This document shows, piece by piece, positions 1 through 8,276 of a stretch of 64,000 nt of DNA (positions are counted from its first letter, which is position 1; every line of letters begins with the position of its first letter). Origin of the DNA: Streptomyces sp. NBC_01241 (GTDB lineage Bacteria; Actinomycetota; Actinomycetes; Streptomycetales; Streptomycetaceae); the NCBI RefSeq assembly GCF_041435435.1, contig NZ_CP108494.1, positions 7,598,501 through 7,662,500 of the forward strand. Direction: 5' to 3'. The translations under genes were made by a program, and so were the position numbers. Below the pieces are notes generated by a model. The model had not been told where the DNA came from, ran no database searches, and saw only the letters and a list, made by a program, of their open reading frames with translations.

Positions 1-1524
1 GCGCTGAACGTGGACTACATCGCCTCCGCGTCCCGGTTGTCGCAGCTCATGGCGGAACAGGTGCAGGAATCGGTGGCCCGCTTCGAATGGAACACCGAGG
101 GGCCGGTGGACCAGGCGTCCGTCACCAAGGCCATCGAGCGCCTCGGAGGGGCCTCGCTCGATGCCTCGCTCGGCGGCTCCGCATGGCTGACCATCTTCAC
201 GCTCGCGCAGCTGCGTCTCGACGTGCGGCTGGGATATATAGGTGTGGTGGGCCGGATCGAGACACCTGGTCTGTCCTTTCTGGGGCAGATGGACCGGCTC
301 GGCATCGACCGCACCATGGTCACCCGTCGCCCTGATCTTCTTTGCGGTGTCTGTCTGTCCTACCTGGACGATGTGGAACGAGTCCTGCTCACACACCCTG
401 GAGCGAACTTTGCGATGGCCGACCATCTGCGCTCCCGGGCCGACGCGATCGCCGCCTACCTTTCGGCTGCCCGCATCGTGCACGTCACCTCGTTTCTGGA
501 CGAGGAGACGCCACCGCTTCTCTTGGATGTCCTGCGCGACGCGAAAGAACGCAATCCCGCTCTGTTGGTGAGCTTCGACCCGGGCTTCGACTGGGCCAAG
601 CACCCCACCCGCGCCATTGAGGGCATCCTTGCCCTGTCGGACCTCATCTTCGTCAATCACCGTGAGTTCAAGGCACTCGCCGACTACACCGTGGGGGAGT
701 CGGACGAGGTTCTGGCCGCCCGGCTTGTGGAACGGATCGTCCCGACTGCCACCGTGTTCGTGACCAAGCGCTACGACGCGGTGGATGTTTTCCGGGCATC
801 GGCCACCGGGGTACAGGCACGCCGCTTCCAGCTGCGCCGTCCGCTCCGCGAGATCAGCGTGGAGGACGCGACCGGAGCCGGTGATGTGTTCTCGGCGTCT
901 GTGCTGGCAGCCCGCGTCTCCCGACCCCTTCAGGTGGAACTGGGGGCCAGGCTCGGCCTCGGAGTCGTGAGACGCCGCACCGGGCGGGAAGCCGCGGCCA
1001 GCGCGCCCGCGGAGGCGTCCCTGGTCCAGGCCCCGGAAGACCTGACCGGGCCCGGAAGCCGCCCGAGTGCGGTGCTGGTCGCCCATGAGGGCGAGAGCGG
1101 ATGGACGAAGTTGGACAGGTTCCTGACCGAGGACCTGGATCTCCCCGTACGCGGGATAGATCTGTCCGCTCCTTCCGCGGCAGAACCGGGGAAGACCCGT
1201 CCCCGCAGACGCGGCCCCGTGACGGAGGCGCAACTCGCGAGCTGCGGGTTCGCCGTATGCGTACTGGGGGCCACCCGCACCATGGCAGGCGGGTCGCGCC
1301 GCGCCGGGGAGACCGTCGTCCATCAGGTGGGAATCTTCCAGGGTTTTTACGGATTCGGCCGGGTCGCGATTCTGGCCGAGGAGGGGTGTGAGGCACCCTC
1401 GAACATCGCCGGCCTGATCCGGCTGGACTCTCCTTCCGGACGAATCGAGTCCGTCTTCTGGGAGTTGGAGCGCATGCTGGAGAGGGAAGGGTTTCTGCAT
1501 GGGAGAAGACCAGGTGAGCAGTGA
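1..1524 (+). CDS. PfkB-family kinase fused to a degenerate TIR-like domain (5' end cut by window)
   Basis: The frame is open from base 1 and the first codons (ALNVDYI) align with residues 28-34 of the next gene (ALNLDYI), so the true start lies upstream and the GTG at 10 is not the start. Seen: a ribokinase-like fold with the substrate-site Asp of the ALNxD motif, an LGGSAW glycine motif, NHREF, and an intact catalytic ATGAGD motif encoded near 868-888. The C-terminal ~130 residues match the TIR-like half of the downstream paralogue, but two key positions are changed: RQN is replaced by GET, and the HEIG glutamate by glutamine (HQVG, codon 1324-1326). The N-terminal HGR of that domain is also lost (HEG). 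Inference: the kinase is active and the TIR-like half is structural or regulatory. Its stop overlaps the start of the next gene, so the two are co-translated. Confidence 0.85.
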   Translation, partial: ALNVDYIASASRLSQLMAEQVQESVARFEWNTEGPVDQASVTKAIERLGGASLDASLGGSAWLTIFTLAQLRLDVRLGYIGVVGRIETPGLSFLGQMDRLGIDRTMVTRRPDLLCGVCLSYLDDVERVLLTHPGANFAMADHLRSRADAIAAYLSAARIVHVTSFLDEETPPLLLDVLRDAKERNPALLVSFDPGFDWAKHPTRAIEGILALSDLIFVNHREFKALADYTVGESDEVLAARLVERIVPTATVFVTKRYDAVDVFRASATGVQARRFQLRRPLREISVEDATGAGDVFSASVLAARVSRPLQVELGARLGLGVVRRRTGREAAASAPAEASLVQAPEDLTGPGSRPSAVLVAHEGESGWTKLDRFLTEDLDLPVRGIDLSAPSAAEPGKTRPRRRGPVTEAQLASCGFAVCVLGATRTMAGGSRRAGETVVHQVGIFQGFYGFGRVAILAEEGCEAPSNIAGLIRLDSPSGRIESVFWELERMLEREGFLHGRRPGEQ

Positions 1525-3160
1525 CTCGCACCGTCAGGCCCCGCGCACCGGCTTCGCCCGGGACGTGGTCGGCATCGGCGCCCTCAACCTCGACTACATC
1601 ATCCCCGCCGACCATCGCCCCCGCGGCGACCGTCAGCGTCTCAGCACCCGCATCGGGGACCTTCTGGAGCCGGGACAGGCGGTGCCGGAATGGGGCACCG
1701 AGGCCGCGGTGGACGAGCAGACCGTGTACGCCGCCCTCGAAGCCGCCGATGCCGAGGTACTGCAGACGTCACTCGGTGGCTCAGCCTACAATGCGCTCCA
1801 TACGCTCGCCGGGCTCCAACTCGACCTGCGTCTGGGATACATCGGTGTCGCAGGGCGCGTACCGGGTCCGGGACTCACGGCGGCGCAGCAGCTGAGCGCC
1901 GACGCAATCGACAGCCGGTACGTCTTCCAGAATCCGGACCGGCTGTGCGGCGTCTGTTTCTCCTTCACCGAGGACGGCGAACGGACGCTGCTGACCCACC
2001 CGGGCGCGAACACGGGCATGGGCGACTACCTGGCACGCCACTTCGATGAGCTGGTGGCGTATTTGGCAGATACCCATGTCGTTCACGTCACCAGCTTCTT
2101 CGATCCCGACACTCCGGGCCGGCTGCTCGCCCTGCTTGCCGAGGTGAAGCGCGCCAACCCGGCCACGCTCATCTGCGTCGACCCCGGTCACGTGTGGAGT
2201 CAGAAGGCCTCAGGGGCCGTAGGTGGCATCATCGCCCTGGCGGACTATCTGCTCCTCAACCACCGCGAGTTCCAGGAACTCGGAGGCGCGCACCGCGCCA
2301 TCGACCCCTCGGGGCCTCCCGGTACCGCCGATTCGGACGGTCGGGCCCCATCCGCACCTGCCGGCGATCTCGACGAGCAGAACGCAGCCCGGGTGCTGGA
2401 CCTGCTCGCCAACGACCGGGCTCAGCTTGTCGTCAAGCGCCGCTCCGGCATTCATGCGTGGCAGCGCGACGGAAGTAAGAGTCTCGGCGATTTCTACCCC
2501 CAGCTCGTACTGACGGACGATCAGATCGAGGACGACACCGGAGCCGGTGACGTCTTCGCCGCCGGCCTGCTCGCCGTGATGACGGGTGAACGGCTCCAGA
2601 CCGAGCTCGGCTGTCTGCTGGGCATGACGCTGGCCAGGCACAAGCTCCGCTACGTCGGCAGTCACGGCCACGCCCAACTTGCGCAGGTCACCAAGGACTT
2701 CATTCGGTCTCTCGACCATGCGCGGCAATCCACGGCAGCACCGGAGGGTGTCTTCATCGCCCACGGCCGCAATCCTGACTGGCTAGCGGTCAAGGCTTTC
2801 GTGGAGCAGCGCTTCGGCCTGCCCGTCTACTCCTTCGAGTCCAACTCCTGGGGCAGCCGTCCGGTGACCGAGGCCCTTCAGGACTACCTGCAGCGCTGCA
2901 CCTTCGCGATCTGTGTGCTCACCGCCGAGGACACCACCGATGAAGGCCACCGAGTTGCTCGGCAGAACGTCATTCATGAGATCGGTCTTTTCCAGGGGCG
3001 CCACGGATTCGATCGCGTCCTCGTTCTGGCCGAAGACGGCTGCGCCACCCTTCCCGAAACCGCCGACGCACGTACCGCGACCTTTCCCCGCCACGCCATC
3101 GACAAGGCATTCTGGTCACTGGACCAGGCCCTGCGCCGCTCCGGATTCTCGCGCCCCTGA
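1499..3160 (+). CDS. PfkB-family kinase fused to an apparently intact TIR-like nucleotide-binding domain
   Basis: The protein has 553 residues. Residues about 22-410 are a PfkB/ribokinase-like kinase: GIGALNLD (25-32), LGGSAYNAL (92-100), a HPGAN segment (167-171), NHREF (254-258) and the catalytic DDTGAGD (345-351, base Asp351). Residues about 417-550 match the predicted nucleotide-binding TIR-like family (PF10137 type): VFIAHGR (418-424), FAICVLT (469-475), RQNVIHEIGLFQG (488-500) with Glu494, and RVLVLAEDG. Known: this TIR-like class occurs as a nucleotide-hydrolysing effector in CBASS and Pycsar systems. Inference: kinase plus NAD-degrading effector in one chain. ATG 1499 follows AGGGAAGG; GTG 1514 in the same frame is an alternative. 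It overlaps the upstream paralogue by 26 bases. Confidence 0.85.
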   Translation: MGEDQVSSDSHRQAPRTGFARDVVGIGALNLDYIIPADHRPRGDRQRLSTRIGDLLEPGQAVPEWGTEAAVDEQTVYAALEAADAEVLQTSLGGSAYNALHTLAGLQLDLRLGYIGVAGRVPGPGLTAAQQLSADAIDSRYVFQNPDRLCGVCFSFTEDGERTLLTHPGANTGMGDYLARHFDELVAYLADTHVVHVTSFFDPDTPGRLLALLAEVKRANPATLICVDPGHVWSQKASGAVGGIIALADYLLLNHREFQELGGAHRAIDPSGPPGTADSDGRAPSAPAGDLDEQNAARVLDLLANDRAQLVVKRRSGIHAWQRDGSKSLGDFYPQLVLTDDQIEDDTGAGDVFAAGLLAVMTGERLQTELGCLLGMTLARHKLRYVGSHGHAQLAQVTKDFIRSLDHARQSTAAPEGVFIAHGRNPDWLAVKAFVEQRFGLPVYSFESNSWGSRPVTEALQDYLQRCTFAICVLTAEDTTDEGHRVARQNVIHEIGLFQGRHGFDRVLVLAEDGCATLPETADARTATFPRHAIDKAFWSLDQALRRSGFSRP

Positions 3161-3249
3161 CGTCCGAACGGTCTCAGGTTTCAGTGGGACAGAGGGAATA
3201 CGGCCGGGCGAGGCGGAATATGGCCGAAGCGGGCCATGCAGTTTGCGTA

Positions 3250-3590
3250 CCGGTGGCGACCTTCAGGGCGTCCAGGGTGTGACGTCCGCCCCGGTTGGCG
3301 TTGTGCAGACAGCAGTCGGCGTCGCCGGGTTCGAGGCCGTACACCGGCGGCATGAACGGCTTGCCGACCAGCGTGGTGTACTTGCCGATCACCTTCTTCG
3401 CGTCGTCGATGAAGTAGTACGCGTCGGGGCGCCGCTCCTGCTGGCCGGGTCCGGACCGGGGAACCGAAGTTGCAGGCGTCGGGCGCGAAGGTGTTGCGGT
3501 AGACGCCGTAGTCCGCACTGGAGAGGTAGCAGGGCTGGGAGTTGTTGTAGCCGCCCTCGTTCCAGTTGGTGTTTTGGCGACGTACACCGT
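3250..3590 (-). pseudogene. Relic of a GH31-like glycoside hydrolase
   Basis: Read on the minus strand, one frame gives NTNWNEGGYNNSQPCYLSS and then YGVYRNTFAP and NFGSPV (about 3590-3465). The next frame continues with DAYYFIDDAKKVIGKYT, GKPFMPPVYGLEPGDADC and HNANRGGRHTLDALKV (about 3450-3250). From memory of the family, these segments are consecutive in secreted GH31-type (alpha-glucosidase-like) enzymes. The frame changes near 3460, in a CCGG-rich run, and both ends of the gene are missing, so it cannot make a working enzyme. The subfamily is not certain. Confidence 0.6.
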
Positions 3591-3709
3591 CTTTTCACGG
3601 TGGGAGGAACTGCCTTCTGCTCGCCCCCACCGAAGAAGAATGGCCAGGGGAGTTCACCCCCTCTTGTGATCAAACATGCGCCACTGTCCGGCTCTTGTTG
3701 TCATAAAAG

Positions 3710-3769
3710 TGGCAGCTGTGGTCGTGATTGGCAGCTAAAGCTTCACGGGACATCCCTATAGTGGTCCCG
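3710..3769 (+). promoter_or_regulatory. Putative promoter/operator of the P450 pair
   Basis: Seen: TGGCAGCT occurs twice in direct orientation (3710-3717 and 3729-3736). It is followed by a TATAGT -10-like hexamer (3757-3762) lying inside an inverted repeat with arms CGGGAC (3746-3751) and GTCCCG (3764-3769). No clear -35 hexamer sits at the right distance, so activator dependence is possible. The P450 start codon is 51 bases downstream. Confidence 0.35.
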
Positions 3770-3819
3770 CGTTGACCGTGGGTCCGTAACACCAAACCGC
3801 CGCCACAGGAGTCAGTTCG

Positions 3820-5127
3820 ATGACGCCCCCCTCTTCCGCCGTGCCTGCGCCGCCCGAGCCCGACGCAACTCCCGGCGGGGACTGCGCCATGGGGCACGGC
3901 CCGGCCGCAGTGCCGCTCAGCGGTCCCGAGTTCCACACCGACCCCCAGGTCCTCTACCGCACCATGCGGCGCGACCACGGACCCGTGGTGCCCGTCGAAC
4001 TGCCCGGAGGGTTTCCGGCCTGGCTGGTCATTGGCTACCGGGAACTCCACCAGGTCACCAGCGACGGCCAGTTGTTCCCCCGGGACGTCGGGCTGTGGAA
4101 CCAATGGGAGCACATTCCCGAGGACTGGCCGCTGCTCCCGATGGTCGGGCGACCCATGCCGTCGATCTACTTCACCGCGGGCGCCGAGCACCGCCGCCAC
4201 GCCGAGATGGTGGTGCCGGCCCTGGAGGGTGCGGATCCGTTCGAAATCCGGCGCCACTGCGAGGAGTTGGCCGACCGGCTCATCGATGACCTCTGCACAC
4301 GCGGAAGCGCCGAACTGGTCGCCGAGTTCGCCGAGCCACTGCCCGTGCTGGTCCTCGCCAGGCTCATCGGCTTCCCGGACGCGGAAGGCGCGGACATCGC
4401 CCGGGTGCTGAAGGAGCTGGCCGACGGCGGTCCCGGGGCGCAGAGCGCGCATGCGCGGTTCGGGGAGCACATGCAGCGGCTGGTGGCGGCCAAGCGGGCG
4501 GCGCCCGGGAACGACGTGACCACGCGAATGATGGCCCATCACGAGCCTTTCACCGATGAGGAGTACGTGCTCGACCTCATGGCCGTCACGGCTGCCGGGC
4601 ATCTGCCCACAGCCGACTGGATCAGCAACTCCCTGCGGCTGATGCTCACCGACGACCAGTTCGCCGACTCCCTCTTCGGCGGCCGGCACAGCATCGGCGA
4701 GGCGATGAACGAGGTTCTCTGGGAGGAGAGTCCGACCCCGATCCTCGCCGGCCGCTGGGCGGCCCGGGACACCCGGCTCGCCGGCCGGGACATCAAGGCC
4801 GGAGACATGCTGCTTCTCGGCCTGGGAGCGGCCAACTCCGATCCGCATGTGCGGCAGCATCTCTCCACCGGCCACCCCTCCGGCCAGCGCGGCAACAGTG
4901 CGCACCTTGCTTTCAGCCACGGGGAGTACCGCTGCCCGTTCCCCGCTCAGGAAATCGCCGAGATCACCGCCCGTACCGGAATCGAGGTGCTCCTGGACCG
5001 GCTGCCCGATCTCGCCCTGGCGGTTCCCGAGGAGACGCTTGTGCGGCGGCAGTCCGCCTTCCTGCGGGGGATGGAATCACTGCCGGTCCTGTTCACCCCC
5101 GTACGTACGACAGGAGATGTCTCTTGA
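3820..5127 (+). CDS. Cytochrome P450, CYP157-like, without the EXXR motif
   Basis: A soluble P450 of 435 residues. Seen: heme-binding loop FSHGEYRC with Cys372, and at the K-helix position EVLW (298-301) where nearly all P450s have EXXR. Known: loss of EXXR is a hallmark of the CYP157 family, usually the last gene (cvnE) of Streptomyces conservons and often followed by a CYP154. The same arrangement is seen here: the next gene is CYP154-like and overlaps by four bases. Unusually, no cvnA-D genes precede it; the upstream neighbour is a pseudogene. Start ATG 3820 has AGGAG about ten bases upstream. Substrate unknown. Confidence 0.85.
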   Translation: MTPPSSAVPAPPEPDATPGGDCAMGHGPAAVPLSGPEFHTDPQVLYRTMRRDHGPVVPVELPGGFPAWLVIGYRELHQVTSDGQLFPRDVGLWNQWEHIPEDWPLLPMVGRPMPSIYFTAGAEHRRHAEMVVPALEGADPFEIRRHCEELADRLIDDLCTRGSAELVAEFAEPLPVLVLARLIGFPDAEGADIARVLKELADGGPGAQSAHARFGEHMQRLVAAKRAAPGNDVTTRMMAHHEPFTDEEYVLDLMAVTAAGHLPTADWISNSLRLMLTDDQFADSLFGGRHSIGEAMNEVLWEESPTPILAGRWAARDTRLAGRDIKAGDMLLLGLGAANSDPHVRQHLSTGHPSGQRGNSAHLAFSHGEYRCPFPAQEIAEITARTGIEVLLDRLPDLALAVPEETLVRRQSAFLRGMESLPVLFTPVRTTGDVS

Positions 5128-6383
5128 ACTGCCCTCACGCCGCTGCCCAGCAGGCCGATTCCGCCTGGGCCGGCGGGACCGTCGTCATCGACCCCATGGT
5201 GCAGGACCTGGACGGTGAGACGGCGCGGCTGCGCGACGCCGGACCGCTCGCCAGGATCGAGCTGCTCGGCGTACCGGCCTGGACCGTCACCCGGCACGCC
5301 GAAGCCCGCCAGCTGCTCGTCGACACCCGTCTGGTGAAGGACCTCGACGCCTGGGGTCTCTGGCAGAGCGGAGCGGTGACGCATGCCTGGCCGCTGATCG
5401 GCATGATCGACGCCGGGCGTTCGATGTTCACCGTGGACGGCGCGGAGCACCGGCGGCTGCGCACGAAGACCTCCCAGGCCCTCACGCCACGTCGGCTCGA
5501 AGCGATACGGCCGGACATCGAGAGGTTCACCGAGGAGCTGCTGGACGCTCTGGCCGAGCAGGGCAAGGACGGTGTGGTCGACCTCAAGTCCGTGTTCGCG
5601 CAGCCGCTGCCGATGCGCGTGGTCGGCATGCTGATGGGCGTGGACGAAGCCGAGCACGCCATGCTGACGAAGAGGTACAAGGCCTTCTTCTCGATGCTCA
5701 CCCCACACGACGAACGGATGGCGCTGCTGGCCGAGTTGGACGTCTTCTACGCCGCGCTCGTCCGTGAGAGGACGGCACGGCCGAAGGACGATCTCACCAG
5801 TGCGCTCATCCTCGCCGAGGAAGGCGGGGACCCGCTCACCGAAGAAGAGGTGGTCGGCAATCTCAAGGCGATGGTTGCGGCCGGGCACGAGACCACCATC
5901 GGGCTGATCCTCAACGCGGTACGGGCCCTGCTCGCCCACCCCGATCAGCTGCGCAAGGTCCTCGACGGCGAGATCTCGTGGGAGACAGTGATCGAGGAGA
6001 CGCTGCGCTGGGACACTCCCACCACCCATCTTCTGATGCGGTTCGCCACCGAGGACATCAAGGTCGGCGACGAGGTGATCGCCAAGGGGGAGGGCGTGGT
6101 CATCTCCTACCGGGTCATCGGCCGTGACGTCGAGCAGCACGGACCGGACGCCGATGCCTTCGACATCACCCGGCCGGCCCCGATCCGGCACATGACCTTC
6201 GGGCACGGCCCGCACATCTGCCCCGGGGCCGCACTGTCGCGCGTGGAGGCGGGCATCGCCCTTCCCGCACTGTTCGGGCGCTTTCCCCGGCTGTTGCTCG
6301 CCGTGCCGGACAAGGAGCTCCGTAAACTGCCGGTGATGACACAGAACGACTTGGAGTGCTTCCCGGTTCTGCTGCACGGCTGA
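5124..6383 (+). CDS. Cytochrome P450, CYP154-like
   Basis: A P450 of 419 residues with all standard motifs: I-helix AGHETT, K-helix EETLR (EXXR), and heme loop FGHGPHICPG with Cys366. CYP154 enzymes of Streptomyces hydroxylate hydrophobic and steroid-like substrates in vitro, but the physiological substrate here cannot be read from sequence. The start is an unusual TTG at 5124 in a TTGA overlap with the upstream P450 stop, preceded by CAGGAG at 5111-5116; this implies translational coupling. A strong hairpin follows the stop. Confidence 0.85.
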   Translation: MNCPHAAAQQADSAWAGGTVVIDPMVQDLDGETARLRDAGPLARIELLGVPAWTVTRHAEARQLLVDTRLVKDLDAWGLWQSGAVTHAWPLIGMIDAGRSMFTVDGAEHRRLRTKTSQALTPRRLEAIRPDIERFTEELLDALAEQGKDGVVDLKSVFAQPLPMRVVGMLMGVDEAEHAMLTKRYKAFFSMLTPHDERMALLAELDVFYAALVRERTARPKDDLTSALILAEEGGDPLTEEEVVGNLKAMVAAGHETTIGLILNAVRALLAHPDQLRKVLDGEISWETVIEETLRWDTPTTHLLMRFATEDIKVGDEVIAKGEGVVISYRVIGRDVEQHGPDADAFDITRPAPIRHMTFGHGPHICPGAALSRVEAGIALPALFGRFPRLLLAVPDKELRKLPVMTQNDLECFPVLLHG

Positions 6384-6390
6384 CTGCCGG

Positions 6391-6424
6391 CCGGGCCGCC
6401 GCCACCCCTGCGGCGGTGGCCCGG
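6391..6424 (+). terminator. Hairpin terminator after the P450 pair
   Basis: Arms 6391-6403 and 6412-6424 pair over 13 bases with one G-U pair and an eight-base loop. It lies eight bases after the stop of the CYP154-like gene. No U-tract follows, as is usual in Streptomyces. Confidence 0.7.
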
Positions 6425-6448
6425 TGCTGGGGTGGCGGAGGCCGGCCC

Positions 6449-6577
6449 TTCGCCTCCTTCCACGGACTGTCGTACACCGACGTCACCCACAGCGGTCTCA
6501 CGGCCGAGCGCGACGGCGACCTGCTGCACATCGGGCAGACCGTCATCAACACCGGTGCCGTCGCCGCCGTGGGCTGA
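6449..6577 (+). pseudogene. Relic of a GH3 beta-glucosidase C-terminus
   Basis: The frame reads FASFHGLSYTDVTHSGLTAE and then RDGDLLHIGQTVINTG up to a stop at 6577. This resembles the fibronectin-III-like C-terminal domain of GH3 beta-glucosidases (FGHGLSYT, then short beta-strands ending in V-NTG). No start, ribosome site or catalytic domain is present. It is a short remnant left between the P450 terminator and the next gene. Confidence 0.5.
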
Positions 6578-6655
6578 GAGCACCGCGGGCTCCCCAGGCC
6601 TCTTCGGGGCGGACGGTCGCCCGCCCCGCCCGTCCGCCCAGCGCCCCGGCCACCG

Positions 6656-8023
6656 CTACCGCGCCCGGACCGTCGCCATCACCTCGCGGTCCGGTTGCAG
6701 CGTCAGTGTCGGTACGGGGTTCACGGTGCCCGGATCCACGTCCAGTTCGAACCGGCGTGCCAGCACGGCCAGGATCAGCACCGCCTCGACCATCGCGAAC
6801 CGGGTGCCGAGGCAGACCCGGGGACCGCCGCCGAACGGGAACCAGGCGTACTCCTCGATGTCGTCGCCCTCCTCGGGATCCCAGCGCTCGGGGCGGAACT
6901 CCGCCGGCTCCGGAAACCACCGTTCGTCACGGTGCGTCGCCCACTGACTGGTCCACACCCTCGTGCCCTGCGGTATCGGGACACCGCCGATCCGCGCCCC
7001 CTCCTTGGCGACGCCGGTGACCAGCCAGATCGTCGGGTAGAGACGCAGGGTCTCCTTGACCACCGACTGGGTGTACGTCAGCCGGGCATAGTCCTCGAAC
7101 TCCGGCTCCCGGTCACCGAGTACCTCGACCAGTTCCTCGGTCAGCGCGGCGCGCACCCGCGGATTGCGGGACAGCAGATACCAGGCCCACACCAGAGTGG
7201 AGCTCGTCGTCTCGTGCCCGCCGATGTACAACGTGACGGTCTCGTCGCGGATCTCCTGGTCCGTGAGGTGTGCGCCCGTCTCGTCGACCGCGGTCAGCAG
7301 CCGGCTCAGCAGGTCGGGACGATCGTCCCCGCCGTCGCGGTGACGGGCGACGACCCGGCCCACCTCGGCGTCGATGACCGCGGCGGCCTTCCTGATCCTG
7401 GCCCGGCCCGGTGTCGGCACCCGGTCCGGCAGCAGCGCGCCGATTCCGGCGAACTCCTTACCGATCTCCTGCTGCGCCACATCCATGGCCCGGCCCATCG
7501 CATCCGCGTCGGCGGGGGTGTCGACGCCGAAGATCGTACGGACCGCGATCCGCTGCGTCAGCGCCGCCATCTCCCGCTTGATGTCGATGCGTTCGCCGCC
7601 GGACCAGGTGTCCGCCAGCTCCACCGCACTGCCCGCCATCGTCGCCGCGTACGACCGGACCTGCTTGGGGCGCACGGATGGCTGCACCAGCGACCGCTTC
7701 CGACGCCAGTCCGCGCCCCGGGCGACCACCACGCCATTGCCCATCACCGTGCGGAACGCGATGCCGAGCGCCGGCTGGTCGAAGGTGCGTTCCGTCTCGG
7801 TGAGCAGCTCGCCTATGCACTCCGGATCGGCTATGTACACGCATGAGTGAGGACCGAATCGCCAGCCGACCATGTCGCCGTGTGCGCGCAGCCGCTCGAA
7901 GAAGGCGAGGGGGTTCTTCGCTAACTGGCGCATGTTCCCGAGGAACGGCAGCCCCTTCGGGCCGGGCACGATCCTGTGGCCGCGCGGCTCGGCGTCTACG
8001 GCCGCGCCGGTCTCCGTGGACAT
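6656..8023 (-). CDS. Cytochrome P450 (long-chain/terpenoid-hydroxylase type)
   Basis: A P450 of 455 residues with motifs of the CYP4/CYP102-like branch rather than the usual Streptomyces CYP105/107 type: I-helix GGHETTSS, K-helix KETLR, PERF-like FRPERW, and heme loop FPFGGGPRVCLG. Bacterial members of this branch act on fatty acids or terpenes (for example PtlI-type pentalenene oxygenases). No terpene synthase or redox partner is visible nearby, so the substrate is open. The start was set at ATG 8023 because GGAG lies seven bases upstream; the frame extends 22 codons further without a ribosome site. Confidence 0.85.
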   Translation of the reverse strand: MSTETGAAVDAEPRGHRIVPGPKGLPFLGNMRQLAKNPLAFFERLRAHGDMVGWRFGPHSCVYIADPECIGELLTETERTFDQPALGIAFRTVMGNGVVVARGADWRRKRSLVQPSVRPKQVRSYAATMAGSAVELADTWSGGERIDIKREMAALTQRIAVRTIFGVDTPADADAMGRAMDVAQQEIGKEFAGIGALLPDRVPTPGRARIRKAAAVIDAEVGRVVARHRDGGDDRPDLLSRLLTAVDETGAHLTDQEIRDETVTLYIGGHETTSSTLVWAWYLLSRNPRVRAALTEELVEVLGDREPEFEDYARLTYTQSVVKETLRLYPTIWLVTGVAKEGARIGGVPIPQGTRVWTSQWATHRDERWFPEPAEFRPERWDPEEGDDIEEYAWFPFGGGPRVCLGTRFAMVEAVLILAVLARRFELDVDPGTVNPVPTLTLQPDREVMATVRAR

Positions 8024-8063
8024 GAAAGTCTCCGCTCCCTTGTGGCGCACCACATCGCCGGAC

Positions 8064-8258
8064 GGGTTCCGGACCACGGCCCATCGCACCGCCGGGCGGG
8101 TTCCGGACCCGTCCGGCGGTGCCGTGCGCCTTACGGCGCGACAGCCGCTACCCTCGACAACTCACGTACCGCACAAGGCCGATGACACCTGCCACGGCAT
8201 GCGATACAGCTGACGTCAGGTCGCTGCGCACCGATGCGGTGGGCCGTGGTTCGGAACC
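8064..8258. repeat. Dispersed inverted repeat upstream of the P450
   Basis: GGTTCCGGACCACGGCCC at 8065-8082 recurs as its reverse complement, with one mismatch, at 8241-8258. A shorter direct copy (GGGTTCCGGACC) begins near 8097. The region between has no convincing gene. Function unknown: it could form a long-range hairpin or hold regulator sites for the divergent spacer. Confidence 0.4.
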
Positions 8259-8276
8259 TGCCCCGCGGTGTGCGGG

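Noticed and set aside
10..12. GTG at base 10 as the start of the first gene
   Set aside because: The frame is open to base 1 and aligns with internal residues of the downstream paralogue; the gene is cut by the window edge.
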